Positions 1 through 9,782 of a stretch of DNA of 64,000 bases are shown here, piece by piece (positions within the stretch are counted from its first letter, which is position 1; each line of letters begins with the position of its first letter). The position numbers and the translations under genes were made by a program. The notes under the pieces were generated by a model. That model was given only the letters and a program-made list of their open reading frames with translations. It ran no database searches and was not told where the DNA came from. The stretch covers positions 1-64,000 of the forward strand of contig CASJPF010000002.1 in assembly GCA_949383255.1 (NCBI GenBank). Reading direction: 5' to 3'. Origin of the DNA: Lachnospiraceae bacterium (GTDB taxonomy: Bacteria > Bacillota > Clostridia > Lachnospirales > Lachnospiraceae).

Positions 1-2
1 AA

Positions 3-821
3 TATTTATGGATTTTTGTAAAATATTTTTCGGTAATATTTTTCTCATTCATCGCATTGCTTCCTATTGTTTCATGCGTGATTACTGCGCTGAAAACCAA
101 GACAGAATATGAGAATACAAGTGTGATGACACCTCCGGAAAATTGGTTTAATTTTGAGAACTTTGTGACTGCATTTCGTGATGGCGGTATGGGCAGGGCT
201 TTTCTGAATTCAGCACTCATTGTTATCTGTGTTGTGGTTGGCTCTGTGCTAATTGGTTCAATGATTGCCTATGTGCTGAATCGCTTTAAGTTTCCAGGCA
301 ATGGGCTAATCCGTAGTTTGTTCCTCTTTGCAACACTCCTTCCTGGTATTGCAATGCAGGTTGCTACCTATCAGTTAATGTATCAGCTAAAATTTATTGA
401 TACCTTGTATGGCTATATTATCCTTAGTATGGGTACAGATGTTATTTCTATTTATGTATTTATACAGTTTTTTGAAAATATTTCGGTTTCACTTGATGAG
501 TCGGCATATATGGATGGTGCAAATTACTTTACAATTTTCTACAGAATTTTGTTCCCATTACTCAAACCAGCAATTGTGACTTGCGCAATCTTAAAGGGTG
601 TGGGTATCTACAATGAGTACTACAATGCAATGCTCTACTTGACAAAACCGGATTTGAAAACTGTTTCACTGGCACTTTATACGTTTACAGGACCGTTTGG
701 CAATCAGTACAACTTAATCTGTGCAGGTGTTATTATGACACTTCTTCCGGCGCTGATTATTTTTATCGCGTTCCAAAATCAGATTTATTCTGGTTTGACA
801 GCAGGTGCAGTCAAAGGCTAA
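3..821 (+). CDS. ABC sugar permease (MalG-like), 5' end outside window
   Basis: Inner-membrane permease of a carbohydrate ABC importer, most likely for manno-oligosaccharides. The frame is open from the first bases of the window, so the start lies upstream; a TTG at 57 is only an internal codon. Seen: an N-terminal hydrophobic segment ending LLPIVSCVITALK, several further membrane segments, and the EAA-type cytoplasmic loop (DESAYMDGANYFTIFYRI) that docks to the ATPase. The C-terminus ends GLTAGAVKG, typical of MalG-family proteins. It precedes the epimerase, GH130 and esterase genes, so the substrate is inferred from context: the arrangement matches the known Roseburia intestinalis mannan locus, where the second permease precedes these enzymes. 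The binding protein and first permease would lie upstream. Family assignment is secure; substrate is inference. Confidence 0.9.
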   Translation, partial: YLWIFVKYFSVIFFSFIALLPIVSCVITALKTKTEYENTSVMTPPENWFNFENFVTAFRDGGMGRAFLNSALIVICVVVGSVLIGSMIAYVLNRFKFPGNGLIRSLFLFATLLPGIAMQVATYQLMYQLKFIDTLYGYIILSMGTDVISIYVFIQFFENISVSLDESAYMDGANYFTIFYRILFPLLKPAIVTCAILKGVGIYNEYYNAMLYLTKPDLKTVSLALYTFTGPFGNQYNLICAGVIMTLLPALIIFIAFQNQIYSGLTAGAVKG

Positions 822-850
822 ATTATGTTTAATAATTATTAAAATATATT

Positions 851-900
851 ACTGCATCGTTTGTGCGGAAATAGAAAAGCGGTGCAGTATATTATTTTAT
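851..900 (+). terminator. hairpin after the permease gene, possible attenuator/terminator
   Basis: ACTGCATCG at 851-859 pairs with CGGTGCAGT at 880-888 (one G-T pair), followed by an A/T-rich ATATTATTTTAT tract. It lies in the 227-base gap between the permease and epimerase genes. The T-run is broken, so it may only partly terminate and set the ratio of transporter to enzyme transcripts. Confidence 0.35.
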
Positions 901-1048
901 AATTACTTATTTAGTAAAAGTAATGAAGTTAAATCATTTTTAAGTAAAAATAAACAAATACTTTCGGAATATTTCCTAATTGCAGTCTGACAGATTAATT
1001 GTTAAGATAAAATAAGGTTAAATATTTCCTGTTATTAGGAGGCTAAAT

Positions 1049-2245
1049 ATGGCTAACTCAGAAATGCGTTCCGAGGTGATGGCGCATCTTACAAAAGATA
1101 TTATACCGTTTTGGAAGGGTTTAAGGGATAATGAGAACGGCGGTTACATAGGTTATCTTGGATTTAATTTGAAAGCGGATAAGAAAGCAGTCAAGGGTTG
1201 TATTCTCAACAGTCGTATTACCTGGTTTTTTGCAAATGCATACACACTTTTAAAGGAGGAAAGCCTTCTTGACGAGGCAAGACATGGTTTTGCATTTTTA
1301 AAAGATGTGTGTTGGGACAAGAAAAACGGCGGGGTATATTGGTCTGTCAATTATGATGGGACTCCTGCTGAAACACTGAAACATACCTACAATCAGGCAT
1401 TTTCCATCTATGCACTGTCCTCCTACTACGAGGCGAGTGGAGACAAGGAGGCGCTAAAGATGGCGTATCAGCTCTTTGATTTAATTGAAGGAAAGATGCG
1501 TGACGAGCTGGGGTATCTCGAAGCCTTTGATGCAGAATTTCATGAGATTGACAATGAAAAGCTTTCAGAGAATGGCGTGATGGCGTCAAAGACCATGAAC
1601 ACACTTTTGCATGTATTTGAAGCGTACACAGAGCTGTACAGAGTAGACCACAATGAGAAAGTCGCTGATAAAATTCGTTGGATGATGGATATTGTGGCAG
1701 AGAAAATTTATAATCCAAAACGGCATCGTCAGGAAGTATTTTTTGATGCGGCATGGAATTCTATTATAGACTTGCATTCGTATGGACATGATATTGAGAC
1801 AGCATGGCTTGTGGATAGAGGCGTTGCGGTATTAAATGATAACACATATGAGAAAAAGATGTCCCCGATTACACAGGATTTGACAGATGAGATTTACAAG
1901 GTGGCATTTGACGGTTTTTCCCTTGCAAATGAGTGTGAGAGAGGCGTTGTCAACGAATGGCGTATCTGGTGGGTGCAGGCAGAGACTGTTGTGGGATTTT
2001 TAAATGGATATGAAAAGACAGGGCGTGCGGAGTACCTAGAAGCTGCCAAAAAAGTTTGGCAGTATATCAAGGAGCATCTGATTGACCAGCGTGTGCAGAA
2101 TACAGCGGGTAGAGAATGGTACTGGCGGGTAGCGACAGACGGGACACCGGATGAGAGTAAGCCAATTGTGGAACCGTGGAAGTGTCCATATCACAATGGC
2201 AGAATGTGTTTTGAAGTGATTAGGAGATTAAGTGATGGCAAGTAA
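1049..2245 (+). CDS. AGE-family disaccharide 2-epimerase (mannobiose/cellobiose 2-epimerase)
   Basis: Cytoplasmic epimerase of the N-acylglucosamine/cellobiose 2-epimerase family, 398 aa, the usual length. It would convert beta-1,4-mannobiose to mannosyl-glucose, the substrate of the GH130_1 enzyme encoded next. Seen: the alternating helical repeats of an (alpha/alpha)6 barrel, SYGHDIE with His247, and WKCPYHNGR with His382. These match the two histidines known as general acid/base in cellobiose 2-epimerases. [12 protein letters not shown] is also typical of the family. AGGAGG lies 8 bases before the ATG. Its 3' end overlaps the next start by 11 bases, indicating translational coupling. Cellobiose could also be accepted; mannobiose is preferred from the linked GH130 genes. 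Confidence 0.9.
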   Translation: MANSEMRSEVMAHLTKDIIPFWKGLRDNENGGYIGYLGFNLKADKKAVKGCILNSRITWFFANAYTLLKEESLLDEARHGFAFLKDVCWDKKNGGVYWSVNYDGTPAETLKHTYNQAFSIYALSSYYEASGDKEALKMAYQLFDLIEGKMRDELGYLEAFDAEFHEIDNEKLSENGVMASKTMNTLLHVFEAYTELYRVDHNEKVADKIRWMMDIVAEKIYNPKRHRQEVFFDAAWNSIIDLHSYGHDIETAWLVDRGVAVLNDNTYEKKMSPITQDLTDEIYKVAFDGFSLANECERGVVNEWRIWWVQAETVVGFLNGYEKTGRAEYLEAAKKVWQYIKEHLIDQRVQNTAGREWYWRVATDGTPDESKPIVEPWKCPYHNGRMCFEVIRRLSDGK

Positions 2246-3416
2246 ATTATTTGAGGAAAACAAGACAATGGTAATGAGGCGGTATGAGGAAGTTGTAAAT
2301 CGCAAGAATGTAAAGAGCGATTTTTACAATGGTATTTATGACCGTTATGAATATCCGGTACTGACGCGTGACCATATTCCGCCTTTTTGGAAATTTGATA
2401 TGAATCCCGAGACCAATCCATATTTTATGGAGCGACTTGGCGTAAATGCAGTGATGAACTCGGGCGCAATTGAATTGAATGATAAATTTTATCTTGTGGC
2501 GCGCGTTGAGGGAAACGACAGAAAGTCCTTTTTTGCAGTGGCAGAGAGTGATAATGGTATTGATGGATTTCGTTTTTGGGATTATCCAGTGTTGCTTGAT
2601 GATGTCTGCCCAGAGGAGACCAATGTCTATGACATGCGCCTTACAAAACATGAAGACGGCTATATTTACGGTGTGTTCTGTTCTGAGAGTAAGGATACCA
2701 AAGTGAATGACTTGTCTGCGGCAGTGGCAGCAGCAGGGATTGTGCGCACAAAAGATTTAAAGACATGGGAGCGGCTTGAGAACTTAAAGACACTGCGTTC
2801 TCCACAACAGAGAAATGTTGTGTTGCACCCTGCGTTTGTAAACGGCAAGTATGCGTTTTATACCAGACCAATGGATGATTTTATTGATACAGGTAGTGGC
2901 GGCGGTGTTGGATTTGGACTTTGTGATGATATTACACATGCGGTGATTGACGAGGAGATAATTACTAGCAAAAGGAAATATCATACAATTACCGAGGCAA
3001 AAAATGGTGCCGGCGCAGTGCCAATTAAGACAGATAAGGGGTGGATACATATTGCGCATGGTGTGCGGAATACCGCGGCCGGATTGCGCTATGTAGTGTA
3101 TGCATTTGCCACAGCGTTAGAGGACCCGGCAAAAGTAATTGCGGAGCCAGGAGGTTTTCTGATTGCACCGCTTGGGTCGGAGCGGGTCGGTGATGTGTCG
3201 AACGTTGTGTTCACAAACGGTGCGATTGCAAGGGAAAATGGAGACGTATATATCTACTATGCATCAAGTGATACAAGGTTGCATGTGGCAACAACGACAA
3301 TTGACAAGCTTGTGGACTATGTGTTCAACACGCCAGAAGATCCATTGCGTTCTGTAAAATGTGTGGAGCAAAGATGTGCGTTTATTAAAAAGAATTTGGA
3401 ATATATAAAGCAGTAA
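2235..3416 (+). CDS. GH130 subfamily 1 phosphorylase (4-O-beta-D-mannosyl-D-glucose phosphorylase)
   Basis: Cytoplasmic phosphorylase releasing alpha-mannose-1-phosphate and glucose from mannosyl-glucose. At 393 aa it matches the length of subfamily 1 enzymes (about 390 aa), and it closely resembles Bacteroides mannosylglucose phosphorylase throughout: [64 protein letters not shown]. Asp133 in YDMRL corresponds to the catalytic Asp of the family. The ATG at 2235 is chosen over GTG 2232 because AGGAG (2222-2226) is then 8 bases away. The start lies inside the epimerase gene, so the epimerase product and this enzyme are probably made together. Subfamily call rests on length and remembered family motifs. 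Confidence 0.93.
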   Translation: MASKLFEENKTMVMRRYEEVVNRKNVKSDFYNGIYDRYEYPVLTRDHIPPFWKFDMNPETNPYFMERLGVNAVMNSGAIELNDKFYLVARVEGNDRKSFFAVAESDNGIDGFRFWDYPVLLDDVCPEETNVYDMRLTKHEDGYIYGVFCSESKDTKVNDLSAAVAAAGIVRTKDLKTWERLENLKTLRSPQQRNVVLHPAFVNGKYAFYTRPMDDFIDTGSGGGVGFGLCDDITHAVIDEEIITSKRKYHTITEAKNGAGAVPIKTDKGWIHIAHGVRNTAAGLRYVVYAFATALEDPAKVIAEPGGFLIAPLGSERVGDVSNVVFTNGAIARENGDVYIYYASSDTRLHVATTTIDKLVDYVFNTPEDPLRSVKCVEQRCAFIKKNLEYIKQ

Positions 3417-3442
3417 TGTTTTAGGAGCAGGAGGACAGACAG

Positions 3443-4594
3443 ATGTGTGCACAAAAGTATGGAATCGATTGTAGTAAGGGCGTTTTAAATAGAGGAAATC
3501 TTTATCGAATTGAGAGAGCGATGAAGAAAGCGATGCGCGGTGAAGAAGTTATCGTGGGATTTTTAGGCGGTTCCATCACACAGGGCTGTCTGTCCTCCAC
3601 TCCTGAAACTTGCTATGCATATTTAGTGTATCGGTGGTGGTGCGAAACGTTTCCAGATGCAACAGTTACATATGTCAATGCAGGAATTGGCGGCACAACC
3701 TCACAGTTTGGCGTAGCGAGAGTAGACAGTGATTTGCTGTCAAAAGAAATTGATTTTACAGTGGTAGAATTCAGTGTAAATGACAAGGATAATGAACATT
3801 TCTTAGAGACTTATGAGGGATTAATACGAAAAATTTACAGTTATCGAACGAAACCAGCAGTGCTAATTGTAAACAGTGTATATTATAGTGATGGAGAAAA
3901 TGCACAGACACAGCATGTTAAGATTGGCAAGACCTATGACTTGCCATGTGTTAGCATGAAACCGACATTGTATGAAAAAATATTAGATGGAACTTATACA
4001 AGCCGCGATGTGACCGAGGATGACCTTCACCCAAATGATAAGGGACATGGACTGATGGCGGAGGTTATTATCAGTTTCTTGGAGATGGTTTATGAGGAAT
4101 TACAGTCGGGAAATGAGGCAAAAGACAATCATTTAGAAATACAGAAAATAATACCTGTGACCCCCAATGCTTACGAAAATTCTGTCAGGTATCAGAATAA
4201 TAACAGTGAGAATGTCATGACAGAAAATGAGGGCTTTATGGCAGACAACCAGCCGCAGAATGATATTCGGGAGATTTTTCGGCGCGGTTGGACAGCAGAC
4301 AAAAAGGGTGCACATATTGGTTTTAATATAGAGGGAAGCTGTATTGGTGTACAGTATCGTAAATCCATACAAAAGCCTACTTGTGTAGCGCGGGCTGTGG
4401 TGGATAACGATGTGGATAATGCAGTGATTCTTGATGGAAATTTCGAGGAGACATGGGGCGACTGTCTCCAACTAGACACCATTGCAGAGCATTTGCCCTA
4501 TGGCAGACATCATGTGGAGATTGAGTTGATTGAGACACATATGGACGACAAAGTGCCATTTTACCTTGTGTCAGTAATCGGTTCAGGATTATAA
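3443..4594 (+). CDS. SGNH acetyl esterase, CE17-like, with C-terminal carbohydrate-binding-like domain
   Basis: Predicted acetyl-mannan esterase, 383 aa with no signal peptide, hence probably cytoplasmic. SGNH signatures are present: GGSITQG with nucleophile Ser44, SVNDKDN with Asn113 (block III), and DDLHP with Asp193/His196 as the acid and base. Residues from about 235 to the end form a separate beta-rich part (FRRGWTADKKGAHIGFNIEGS) resembling a CBM35-type module. This arrangement matches RiCE17 of Roseburia intestinalis, which removes 3-O and 6-O acetyl groups from mannooligosaccharides; that match is from memory. Lying between the two GH130 genes, it would clear acetyl groups that block phosphorolysis. 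AGGAGG-like GGAGG lies upstream of ATG 3443. Confidence 0.85.
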   Translation: MCAQKYGIDCSKGVLNRGNLYRIERAMKKAMRGEEVIVGFLGGSITQGCLSSTPETCYAYLVYRWWCETFPDATVTYVNAGIGGTTSQFGVARVDSDLLSKEIDFTVVEFSVNDKDNEHFLETYEGLIRKIYSYRTKPAVLIVNSVYYSDGENAQTQHVKIGKTYDLPCVSMKPTLYEKILDGTYTSRDVTEDDLHPNDKGHGLMAEVIISFLEMVYEELQSGNEAKDNHLEIQKIIPVTPNAYENSVRYQNNNSENVMTENEGFMADNQPQNDIREIFRRGWTADKKGAHIGFNIEGSCIGVQYRKSIQKPTCVARAVVDNDVDNAVILDGNFEETWGDCLQLDTIAEHLPYGRHHVEIELIETHMDDKVPFYLVSVIGSGL

Positions 4595-4631
4595 ACTTTT
4601 AGAACAAAGTAGTAACAAGGAGGATTAAGAA

Positions 4632-5666
4632 ATGAGCAAAGTAAAAATGATAAGTCCGGCAGTTCCAAACATGCCTTGGCAGGACAGAACAGAGGGAAAG
4701 ACATCTGGCGTTGCGGATGCGCCTATCTGGAGATACAGTGAAAATCCAATTATTGGCAGAAATCCTGTAAAGGGCGTTGCGAGAATCTTTAACAGTGCAG
4801 TGATTCCTTATGAGGGTGCATTTATCGGTGTATTTCGCGGAGAACAGACAAACGGTGTTCCTTATATTTATCTAGGACGCAGTGAGGATGCGATTCACTG
4901 GGATTTTGATGCAAACAAAATTCATTTTGTTGATGAGGCGGGAAATCCTTTTATGCCTGTGTATGCATATGACCCTCGCCTTGTAAAAGTAGAAGATGTA
5001 TACTATATTATCTGGTGTCAAGATTTTTACGGCGCAGCAATTGGAATGGCAAAGACAACAGATTTTAAGACATTTACACGGATTGAGAATCCGTTTCTCC
5101 CATTTAATCGAAATGCAGTATTGTTTCCAAGAAAGATTAACGGCAATTTTATAATGTTAAGTCGTCCTTCTGACTCTGGTCATACACCATTTGGTGATAT
5201 TTTTGTGAGTGAGAGCCCAGATTTGGTTTACTGGGGAAAGCATAGACATGTGATGGGCAAAGGAAATGAGTGGTGGCAATCCTTAAAGATTGGTGGCGGT
5301 GCAGCGCCAATTGAGACAAGTGAAGGGTGGTTATTGTTCTATCATGGTGTGACAGGTACTTGCAATGGATATGTATATTCAATTGGCGGTGCAATTCTGG
5401 ATATTGACAATCCTTCTATTGTAAAATACCGCTGTGAGAATTTCTTACTGACGCCGGAGGAGTGGTATGAGGAGAGAGGATTTGTGCCAAATGTATGTTT
5501 TCCTTGCGCTACAATTCATGACTCAGAGACCGGCAGAATTGCTATCTACTATGGCGCAGCAGACAGTTATGTAGGGCTTGCATTTACAGAGATTGATGAA
5601 ATTGTAGATTACATTAAAAATAACAGCAAAGTGACAACATCGGATACAGAAATTGGCAGAAGGTAG
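4632..5666 (+). CDS. GH130 subfamily 2 phosphorylase (beta-1,4-mannooligosaccharide phosphorylase)
   Basis: Cytoplasmic phosphorylase expected to remove mannose-1-phosphate stepwise from the non-reducing end of beta-1,4-mannooligosaccharides. It has 344 aa, near the shorter subfamily 2 length and distinct from the 393-aa paralogue upstream. Seen: five-bladed propeller features such as GVARIFNSAVIPYEGAF, YDPRL with the likely catalytic Asp114, FLPFNRNAVLFPRKI, and a C-terminal IYYGAADSYVGLA. AAGGAGG precedes ATG 4632. A strong terminator follows the gene, closing this transcription block. With the epimerase and subfamily 1 enzyme it completes intracellular mannan oligomer breakdown without spending ATP on mannose phosphorylation. 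Some GH130 enzymes instead process N-glycan mannosyl-GlcNAc; the neighbours favour beta-mannan. Confidence 0.92.
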   Translation: MSKVKMISPAVPNMPWQDRTEGKTSGVADAPIWRYSENPIIGRNPVKGVARIFNSAVIPYEGAFIGVFRGEQTNGVPYIYLGRSEDAIHWDFDANKIHFVDEAGNPFMPVYAYDPRLVKVEDVYYIIWCQDFYGAAIGMAKTTDFKTFTRIENPFLPFNRNAVLFPRKINGNFIMLSRPSDSGHTPFGDIFVSESPDLVYWGKHRHVMGKGNEWWQSLKIGGGAAPIETSEGWLLFYHGVTGTCNGYVYSIGGAILDIDNPSIVKYRCENFLLTPEEWYEERGFVPNVCFPCATIHDSETGRIAIYYGAADSYVGLAFTEIDEIVDYIKNNSKVTTSDTEIGRR

Positions 5667-5683
5667 TCTGTAATATCAAGCAG

Positions 5684-5717
5684 GAAAAAGAACGCCGAAC
5701 ACGCGACGTTCTTTTTC
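5684..5717 (+). terminator. Rho-independent terminator after the second GH130 gene
   Basis: Arms GAAAAAGAACGCCG (5684-5697) and CGACGTTCTTTTTC (5704-5717) form a long stem ending in a U-run. It separates the GH130 block from the CE2-like esterase gene. Confidence 0.85.
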
Positions 5718-5814
5718 TATGCGTATGGGCATCTAAAAGGGAATATTGTCAGCAAGCTGACGGGCGCCCAGCGCGCGAGTAGGGAAATGTTTCTTTCCCT
5801 ACTCGATTACATGG
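5718..5814 (+). repeat. two-stem intergenic repeat, family A, copy 1
   Basis: It begins TATGCGTATGGGC exactly after the terminator U-run. The first stem is GGGCATC/GGGCGCCC-like with an inner GTCAG-CAAG-CTGAC hairpin. The second stem is CGAGTAGGGAAA paired with TTTCCCTACTCG. The same layout recurs at 28551, 39956, 40045 and 48059. Function unknown. Confidence 0.85.
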
Positions 5815-5836
5815 ACAGAGAATAGGAGGTACAATT

Positions 5837-6943
5837 ATGTTAAAGGAGAGATTACTTCAAGATATTTCGGAATTAAAGGTACACGGAAGAACGACGGCAT
5901 GTCGCGCGCCGTTAACCTTGTTTTGGACTGCAAGCGGATTTGAATGCAATGTGACAGGTTCGGAGTTTTGGGTCGAGTTGGAGGTTTGTTTTGATGTGTT
6001 TGAGCCGTGGTTTAGCTACACAATCAATGGTGATTGGGTGGGTAGACAAATGTTGCAAAAGGGGAGATATTGGGTACCATTGTTTCGCGGTATGAGTCCA
6101 GAGTGTGTTAAGAATGTACACTTTTTTAAAGATTTGCAGGCAATGAGCGATGATGGAAATTCCTACATTTATATTCATGCATTTCGCTATGATGGGGAGT
6201 TTTACGCAGTTAAAGACAAAGAACTAAAAATTGAGTTTATTGGTGACAGTATCACTTCCGGTGAGGGGCTTATTGGTGCGCGCAAAGAGTGCGATTGGAT
6301 ACCAATGTTTTTTTCTGCAATCAAAAGTTATACCTATCAGACCGCACAAATACTGGATGCAGAATACCGCATTTTTTCCCAGAGTGGATGGGGGGTACAC
6401 AATGCGTGGGATAATAATATACATGGAGCGATTCCAAAGTACTATAAAGAGATTTGTAGTTTGATGCCTGGAGCTAAAAATGAGACACTTGGAGGAAATC
6501 AGCCGCACGACTTTGCAAGTTGGCAGCCGGATTTTGTGGTGGTCAATCTGGGAACAAATGATGCTGCCTCTTTCGATCAGCCAGAGTGGGTTGACACACA
6601 GACTGGAAAATGCTACAAGATGCGCAGAACTGCAGAGGGGGATTATGATATAGAAGATATTAAAATATTTCAACAGGCAGTAAAAGGTTTTCTGGCATTA
6701 ATTAGGGAGTGCAACCCCAAAGCGCATATAATCTGGTGTTATGGAATGCTTGGGATTTCGCTGCAACTTTATCTGTGTGAGGCAGTCTCTGCGTATATGC
6801 ACGAGACAGGTGATCAGTTTGTTTCTTATTTGCAGCTTCCTGATACTACAAAAGAGAGCGTTGGTTCAAGAGAACATCCCGGGTTTTTATGCCATCAACA
6901 GGCTGCGGAAGTTTTGTCGAGGCATATAGCGCAGATGCGCTAA
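5837..6943 (+). CDS. carbohydrate acetyl esterase, CE2-like (jelly-roll plus SGNH domain)
   Basis: Second predicted mannan deacetylase, 368 aa, no signal peptide. Residues 1 to about 125 are a beta-rich N-terminal domain and the rest an SGNH hydrolase, the two-domain layout of family CE2. Seen: FIGDSITSGEG with nucleophile Ser138, NLGTND with Asn241, and REHPGF with His347. The acidic residue three positions before the His is not an Asp, which fits the Ser-His dyad reported for CE2 enzymes. It resembles RiCE2 of Roseburia, which removes 2-O-acetyl groups and complements the CE17 enzyme. AGGAGG precedes ATG 5837. It is 19 bases upstream of the binding-lipoprotein gene, so it probably shares a transcript with the sensory pair rather than with the GH130 genes. 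Confidence 0.87.
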   Translation: MLKERLLQDISELKVHGRTTACRAPLTLFWTASGFECNVTGSEFWVELEVCFDVFEPWFSYTINGDWVGRQMLQKGRYWVPLFRGMSPECVKNVHFFKDLQAMSDDGNSYIYIHAFRYDGEFYAVKDKELKIEFIGDSITSGEGLIGARKECDWIPMFFSAIKSYTYQTAQILDAEYRIFSQSGWGVHNAWDNNIHGAIPKYYKEICSLMPGAKNETLGGNQPHDFASWQPDFVVVNLGTNDAASFDQPEWVDTQTGKCYKMRRTAEGDYDIEDIKIFQQAVKGFLALIRECNPKAHIIWCYGMLGISLQLYLCEAVSAYMHETGDQFVSYLQLPDTTKESVGSREHPGFLCHQQAAEVLSRHIAQMR

Positions 6944-6962
6944 AAAAGAAGGAGAGAGTGGA

Positions 6963-7997
6963 ATGAAAAAAATATTAGTAGGGATATGCGGTATCTTGCT
7001 TTGCGGATTTCTTATGGCATGTGGGATTACTACAACACCAGAAATCATTATGCCAGATCAGCCTATGGTGTCCTCTGTGGATACAGAGCAGAAAATAGCC
7101 ACAGACAATAAGAACACAGATAGTACGCAGGCGCTAAGTGCTAAGAAACAGGACACACAACAAGAATATACTATCTATTTGATTACGATGGATTTGAGTG
7201 ACAATTATTGGAAGTCTATTGATAATGGCTGTACTGATGCTGCCGCGCAATTTGGAAATATTCGTTATAAATGGACAGGACCAGACACGCATGATGATGT
7301 GCAGCAGAGTGCTTGCATTGACGCGGCGGTTGCAGATGGCGCAAATGCGATTTTGCTTGCGGCAAACAGCGCGGAAGGAGTCAACAGTAGCATACAAAAG
7401 GCGGCGGATGCTGGATGCAAGATTGTTTATGTGGATAGTGCCGCAAGTTATGACTGTGTGACAGTGCTTTCTACTGATAATGTAGCGGCGGGCAGGACAG
7501 CAGGTGAAACGATGAAAAATGTTTTGCAGGAACAAGGGATTACAAGCGGAACAATTGGCATTATGGGCGTGACAGCGGACACTGCCTCCTGCGTAGCAAG
7601 GGAGCAAGGATTTCGGGAAGCTTTTGAGGGTACGACGTTCACACTTTCCAATACTGTTTATATGCAGGATAATACGGAAAATGTAAAAAATGCTGTTGCA
7701 GAGGGGATTTCTCAGGAATATATAGGCTTTTTTGGAACAAATGAGGGCACGACCGCTGCAATTGGCACAGCACTACGAGAGAAAAATACACAGAGCATTG
7801 TAATTGGATTTGACACGTCAGATACTGTGTTAGAAATGGTTTCTGAGGGGGTTATTTATGCCACTATGAAACAAAATCCCGAAGTTATGGGACGTGATGG
7901 ACTGAAAATTGCAGTGCAGGCACTAGAGGGTACATATACTGACACGAACACCAAAATAGATACAGGAGTTACGGTCATAACACAAGATGCAATGTAA
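6963..7997 (+). CDS. sugar-binding lipoprotein (Peripla_BP_4/RbsB-like), no cognate permease nearby
   Basis: Membrane-anchored sugar-binding protein, 344 aa. The signal peptide ends in a lipobox (FLMAC, Cys about residue 20), followed by a Thr/Gln-rich linker to about residue 60. A type I periplasmic-binding fold comes next: YTIYLITMDLSDNYWKSI, DGANAILLAANS, STDNVAAGRTAGETM and IVIGFDTSDTVLEMV. No ABC ATPase or ribose-type permease lies beside it. The next gene, 12 bases away, is a chemoreceptor. I infer that the lipoprotein presents sugar to that receptor or acts as a stand-alone sensor, placed in the mannan locus. It could instead serve a transporter encoded elsewhere. GGAGAG lies before ATG 6963. 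Confidence 0.88.
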   Translation: MKKILVGICGILLCGFLMACGITTTPEIIMPDQPMVSSVDTEQKIATDNKNTDSTQALSAKKQDTQQEYTIYLITMDLSDNYWKSIDNGCTDAAAQFGNIRYKWTGPDTHDDVQQSACIDAAVADGANAILLAANSAEGVNSSIQKAADAGCKIVYVDSAASYDCVTVLSTDNVAAGRTAGETMKNVLQEQGITSGTIGIMGVTADTASCVAREQGFREAFEGTTFTLSNTVYMQDNTENVKNAVAEGISQEYIGFFGTNEGTTAAIGTALREKNTQSIVIGFDTSDTVLEMVSEGVIYATMKQNPEVMGRDGLKIAVQALEGTYTDTNTKIDTGVTVITQDAM

Positions 7998-8009
7998 GGA
8001 GGGGGTGCT

Positions 8010-9713
8010 ATGCGATTTAAACAGAAAATGCTCACACTCTGTGTAGTACCACTCCTTTTGTTGACTGTTCTCTCGCTAGTAAGTGGTATGGCACAGTTTC
8101 GCTCTGGTATGTATGAGGAGACAGAAAGCAGGCTTAAATCTAGTGCACTTGCAGCAATGAACTTGTATGACAGTCAGGGATATGGAAACTATGCCATAAA
8201 AGAAGATGGAAATGTCTGGCGCGGTATGAATTTTAATATTTCCAAAGAGACATCTTTGGTCGATAGCTTAAAAGAACAAACAGAAGTTGACATTACGTTT
8301 TTTTTCCAAGATACTGCGGTGATGACTTCTATCTGCAATCAGAATGGTGCGCGCTGGATTGGCATGATGGCAGGTGAAAATATTAAAAAATATACATTGC
8401 ATCAGGGAGCACAGCTTTGGTATCGCAATATTGATATTGATGGCGAAATGTGTCATGCCTATATTATACCAATTGTTCAACCGGGTGATGGTTCTGTGAT
8501 TGGCGCACTGATGGCGTCGGTGTCAACACAGAATCTGGAAAGTAGAATCAAACGCTATATTGGTACAAGTGCGGCAGTATGCGTCGCAGTATTGATAGCG
8601 GTTGCCATAGTAATATTTTGTTATATTGGCAGCTTGACTAAGGTTATTCACAATGTACGGGAAGTTTTGTTAAAGGTTTCTGAGGGTGATTTGACAGATG
8701 GAAGACTTGCAGGAATACACAGACGAGATGAGTTCGGGGAACTGTCTTCGGGGACAGAAAAATTAAGAATCAAAATGGCACAGCTTATGGAAGAAATCCG
8801 CGTTGGGGTGGAGAAATTAACCCAGTCAGTGGAGCGGCTTAATGTGACGCTGGGCAAGAGTGTTGATTCTGCGAGAGAGATGAACAGAAGCGTCGAGGAA
8901 ATTAATGTGACAGCAAACAATCAAAAACAGGGAACAGAGAGCGCGGAGAGTGATGTTGAGACTACGCGGCAGGCAATTGACCAAATGTTAAAGGAAATAG
9001 CGGATATCAGCGTACTGTCAGAACACATGGCGCAGCTATCCACGGCGAGTAAAGACATTTTGGATGAACTATTCAATAGCAGCAGGGAATCACAGGATAC
9101 TGTGAAAAATATTAGCCAACAGGTGACAGACACAGATGATTCTGTTCAGCAGATTCGCAGCGTTACTGAGTATATTATCAATATTGCAGATGAGACAAAT
9201 TTGCTTGCCCTAAATGCAAGTATTGAGGCAGCGCGAGCAGGGGAAGCAGGCAGAGGATTTGCAGTGGTTGCTACACAGATTCAGAAACTTGCAGAAGAGT
9301 CCAATAATTCTGTATCAAGGATCGAGGATAATATCCAGATGTTAGTCGAGAAGATAACGGGAATTGTCAGCGTGATGGGAACAGTCGGTGAGGCACTACA
9401 AAAACAAGAACAGAATGTAAATCAAACGAAGGATATTTTTGATAAAATCCATCAGGATGTTATGGAGATTACCTATCGTGAATCCAATATGCAATATAGT
9501 GTTTCAGGTATGAATCAGGCTAAAGATAATATGTCTCATATTATCACAGAGCTGTCCGAATCAGCGCGAAATAATGCAAATCTCTCAGAAAATGCTGCGG
9601 ATATGACAACACAGATGATGCATGGGATGGAAGGACTCGAGGTATTAACTGTAGATTTGACAGAATTGGCAAATCGTCTGGATAGAAATCTGAAATCGTT
9701 TCGATTAGATTGA
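8010..9713 (+). CDS. methyl-accepting chemotaxis protein with Cache-type sensor
   Basis: Membrane chemoreceptor, 567 aa. The first hydrophobic helix spans residues 5-28, an extracytoplasmic Cache-like domain about 30-185 ([35 protein letters not shown]), and the second helix about 188-212. A HAMP domain ([14 protein letters not shown]) and a long coiled-coil signalling domain follow. The conserved hairpin tip is seen near residues 391-430 ([20 protein letters not shown], then GRGFAVVA). Coupled to the binding lipoprotein gene 12 bases upstream (GGAGGGGG ribosome site before ATG 8010), it should signal through CheA/CheW to the flagella encoded later in the window. The ligand, a mannan-derived sugar or the loaded lipoprotein, is inferred. 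Confidence 0.93.
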   Translation: MRFKQKMLTLCVVPLLLLTVLSLVSGMAQFRSGMYEETESRLKSSALAAMNLYDSQGYGNYAIKEDGNVWRGMNFNISKETSLVDSLKEQTEVDITFFFQDTAVMTSICNQNGARWIGMMAGENIKKYTLHQGAQLWYRNIDIDGEMCHAYIIPIVQPGDGSVIGALMASVSTQNLESRIKRYIGTSAAVCVAVLIAVAIVIFCYIGSLTKVIHNVREVLLKVSEGDLTDGRLAGIHRRDEFGELSSGTEKLRIKMAQLMEEIRVGVEKLTQSVERLNVTLGKSVDSAREMNRSVEEINVTANNQKQGTESAESDVETTRQAIDQMLKEIADISVLSEHMAQLSTASKDILDELFNSSRESQDTVKNISQQVTDTDDSVQQIRSVTEYIINIADETNLLALNASIEAARAGEAGRGFAVVATQIQKLAEESNNSVSRIEDNIQMLVEKITGIVSVMGTVGEALQKQEQNVNQTKDIFDKIHQDVMEITYRESNMQYSVSGMNQAKDNMSHIITELSESARNNANLSENAADMTTQMMHGMEGLEVLTVDLTELANRLDRNLKSFRLD

Positions 9714-9782
9714 CTTTATGGAGCAGAACCTCTACAATGGATTTATAAGGTAGTATGAAAAAGAAATGGAGGAAAATTGTAT

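Noticed and set aside
1347-1754. 135-codon minus-strand frame inside the epimerase gene
   Set aside because: Antisense to a strongly conserved coding gene, with no ribosome site and no recognisable product; a shadow frame.
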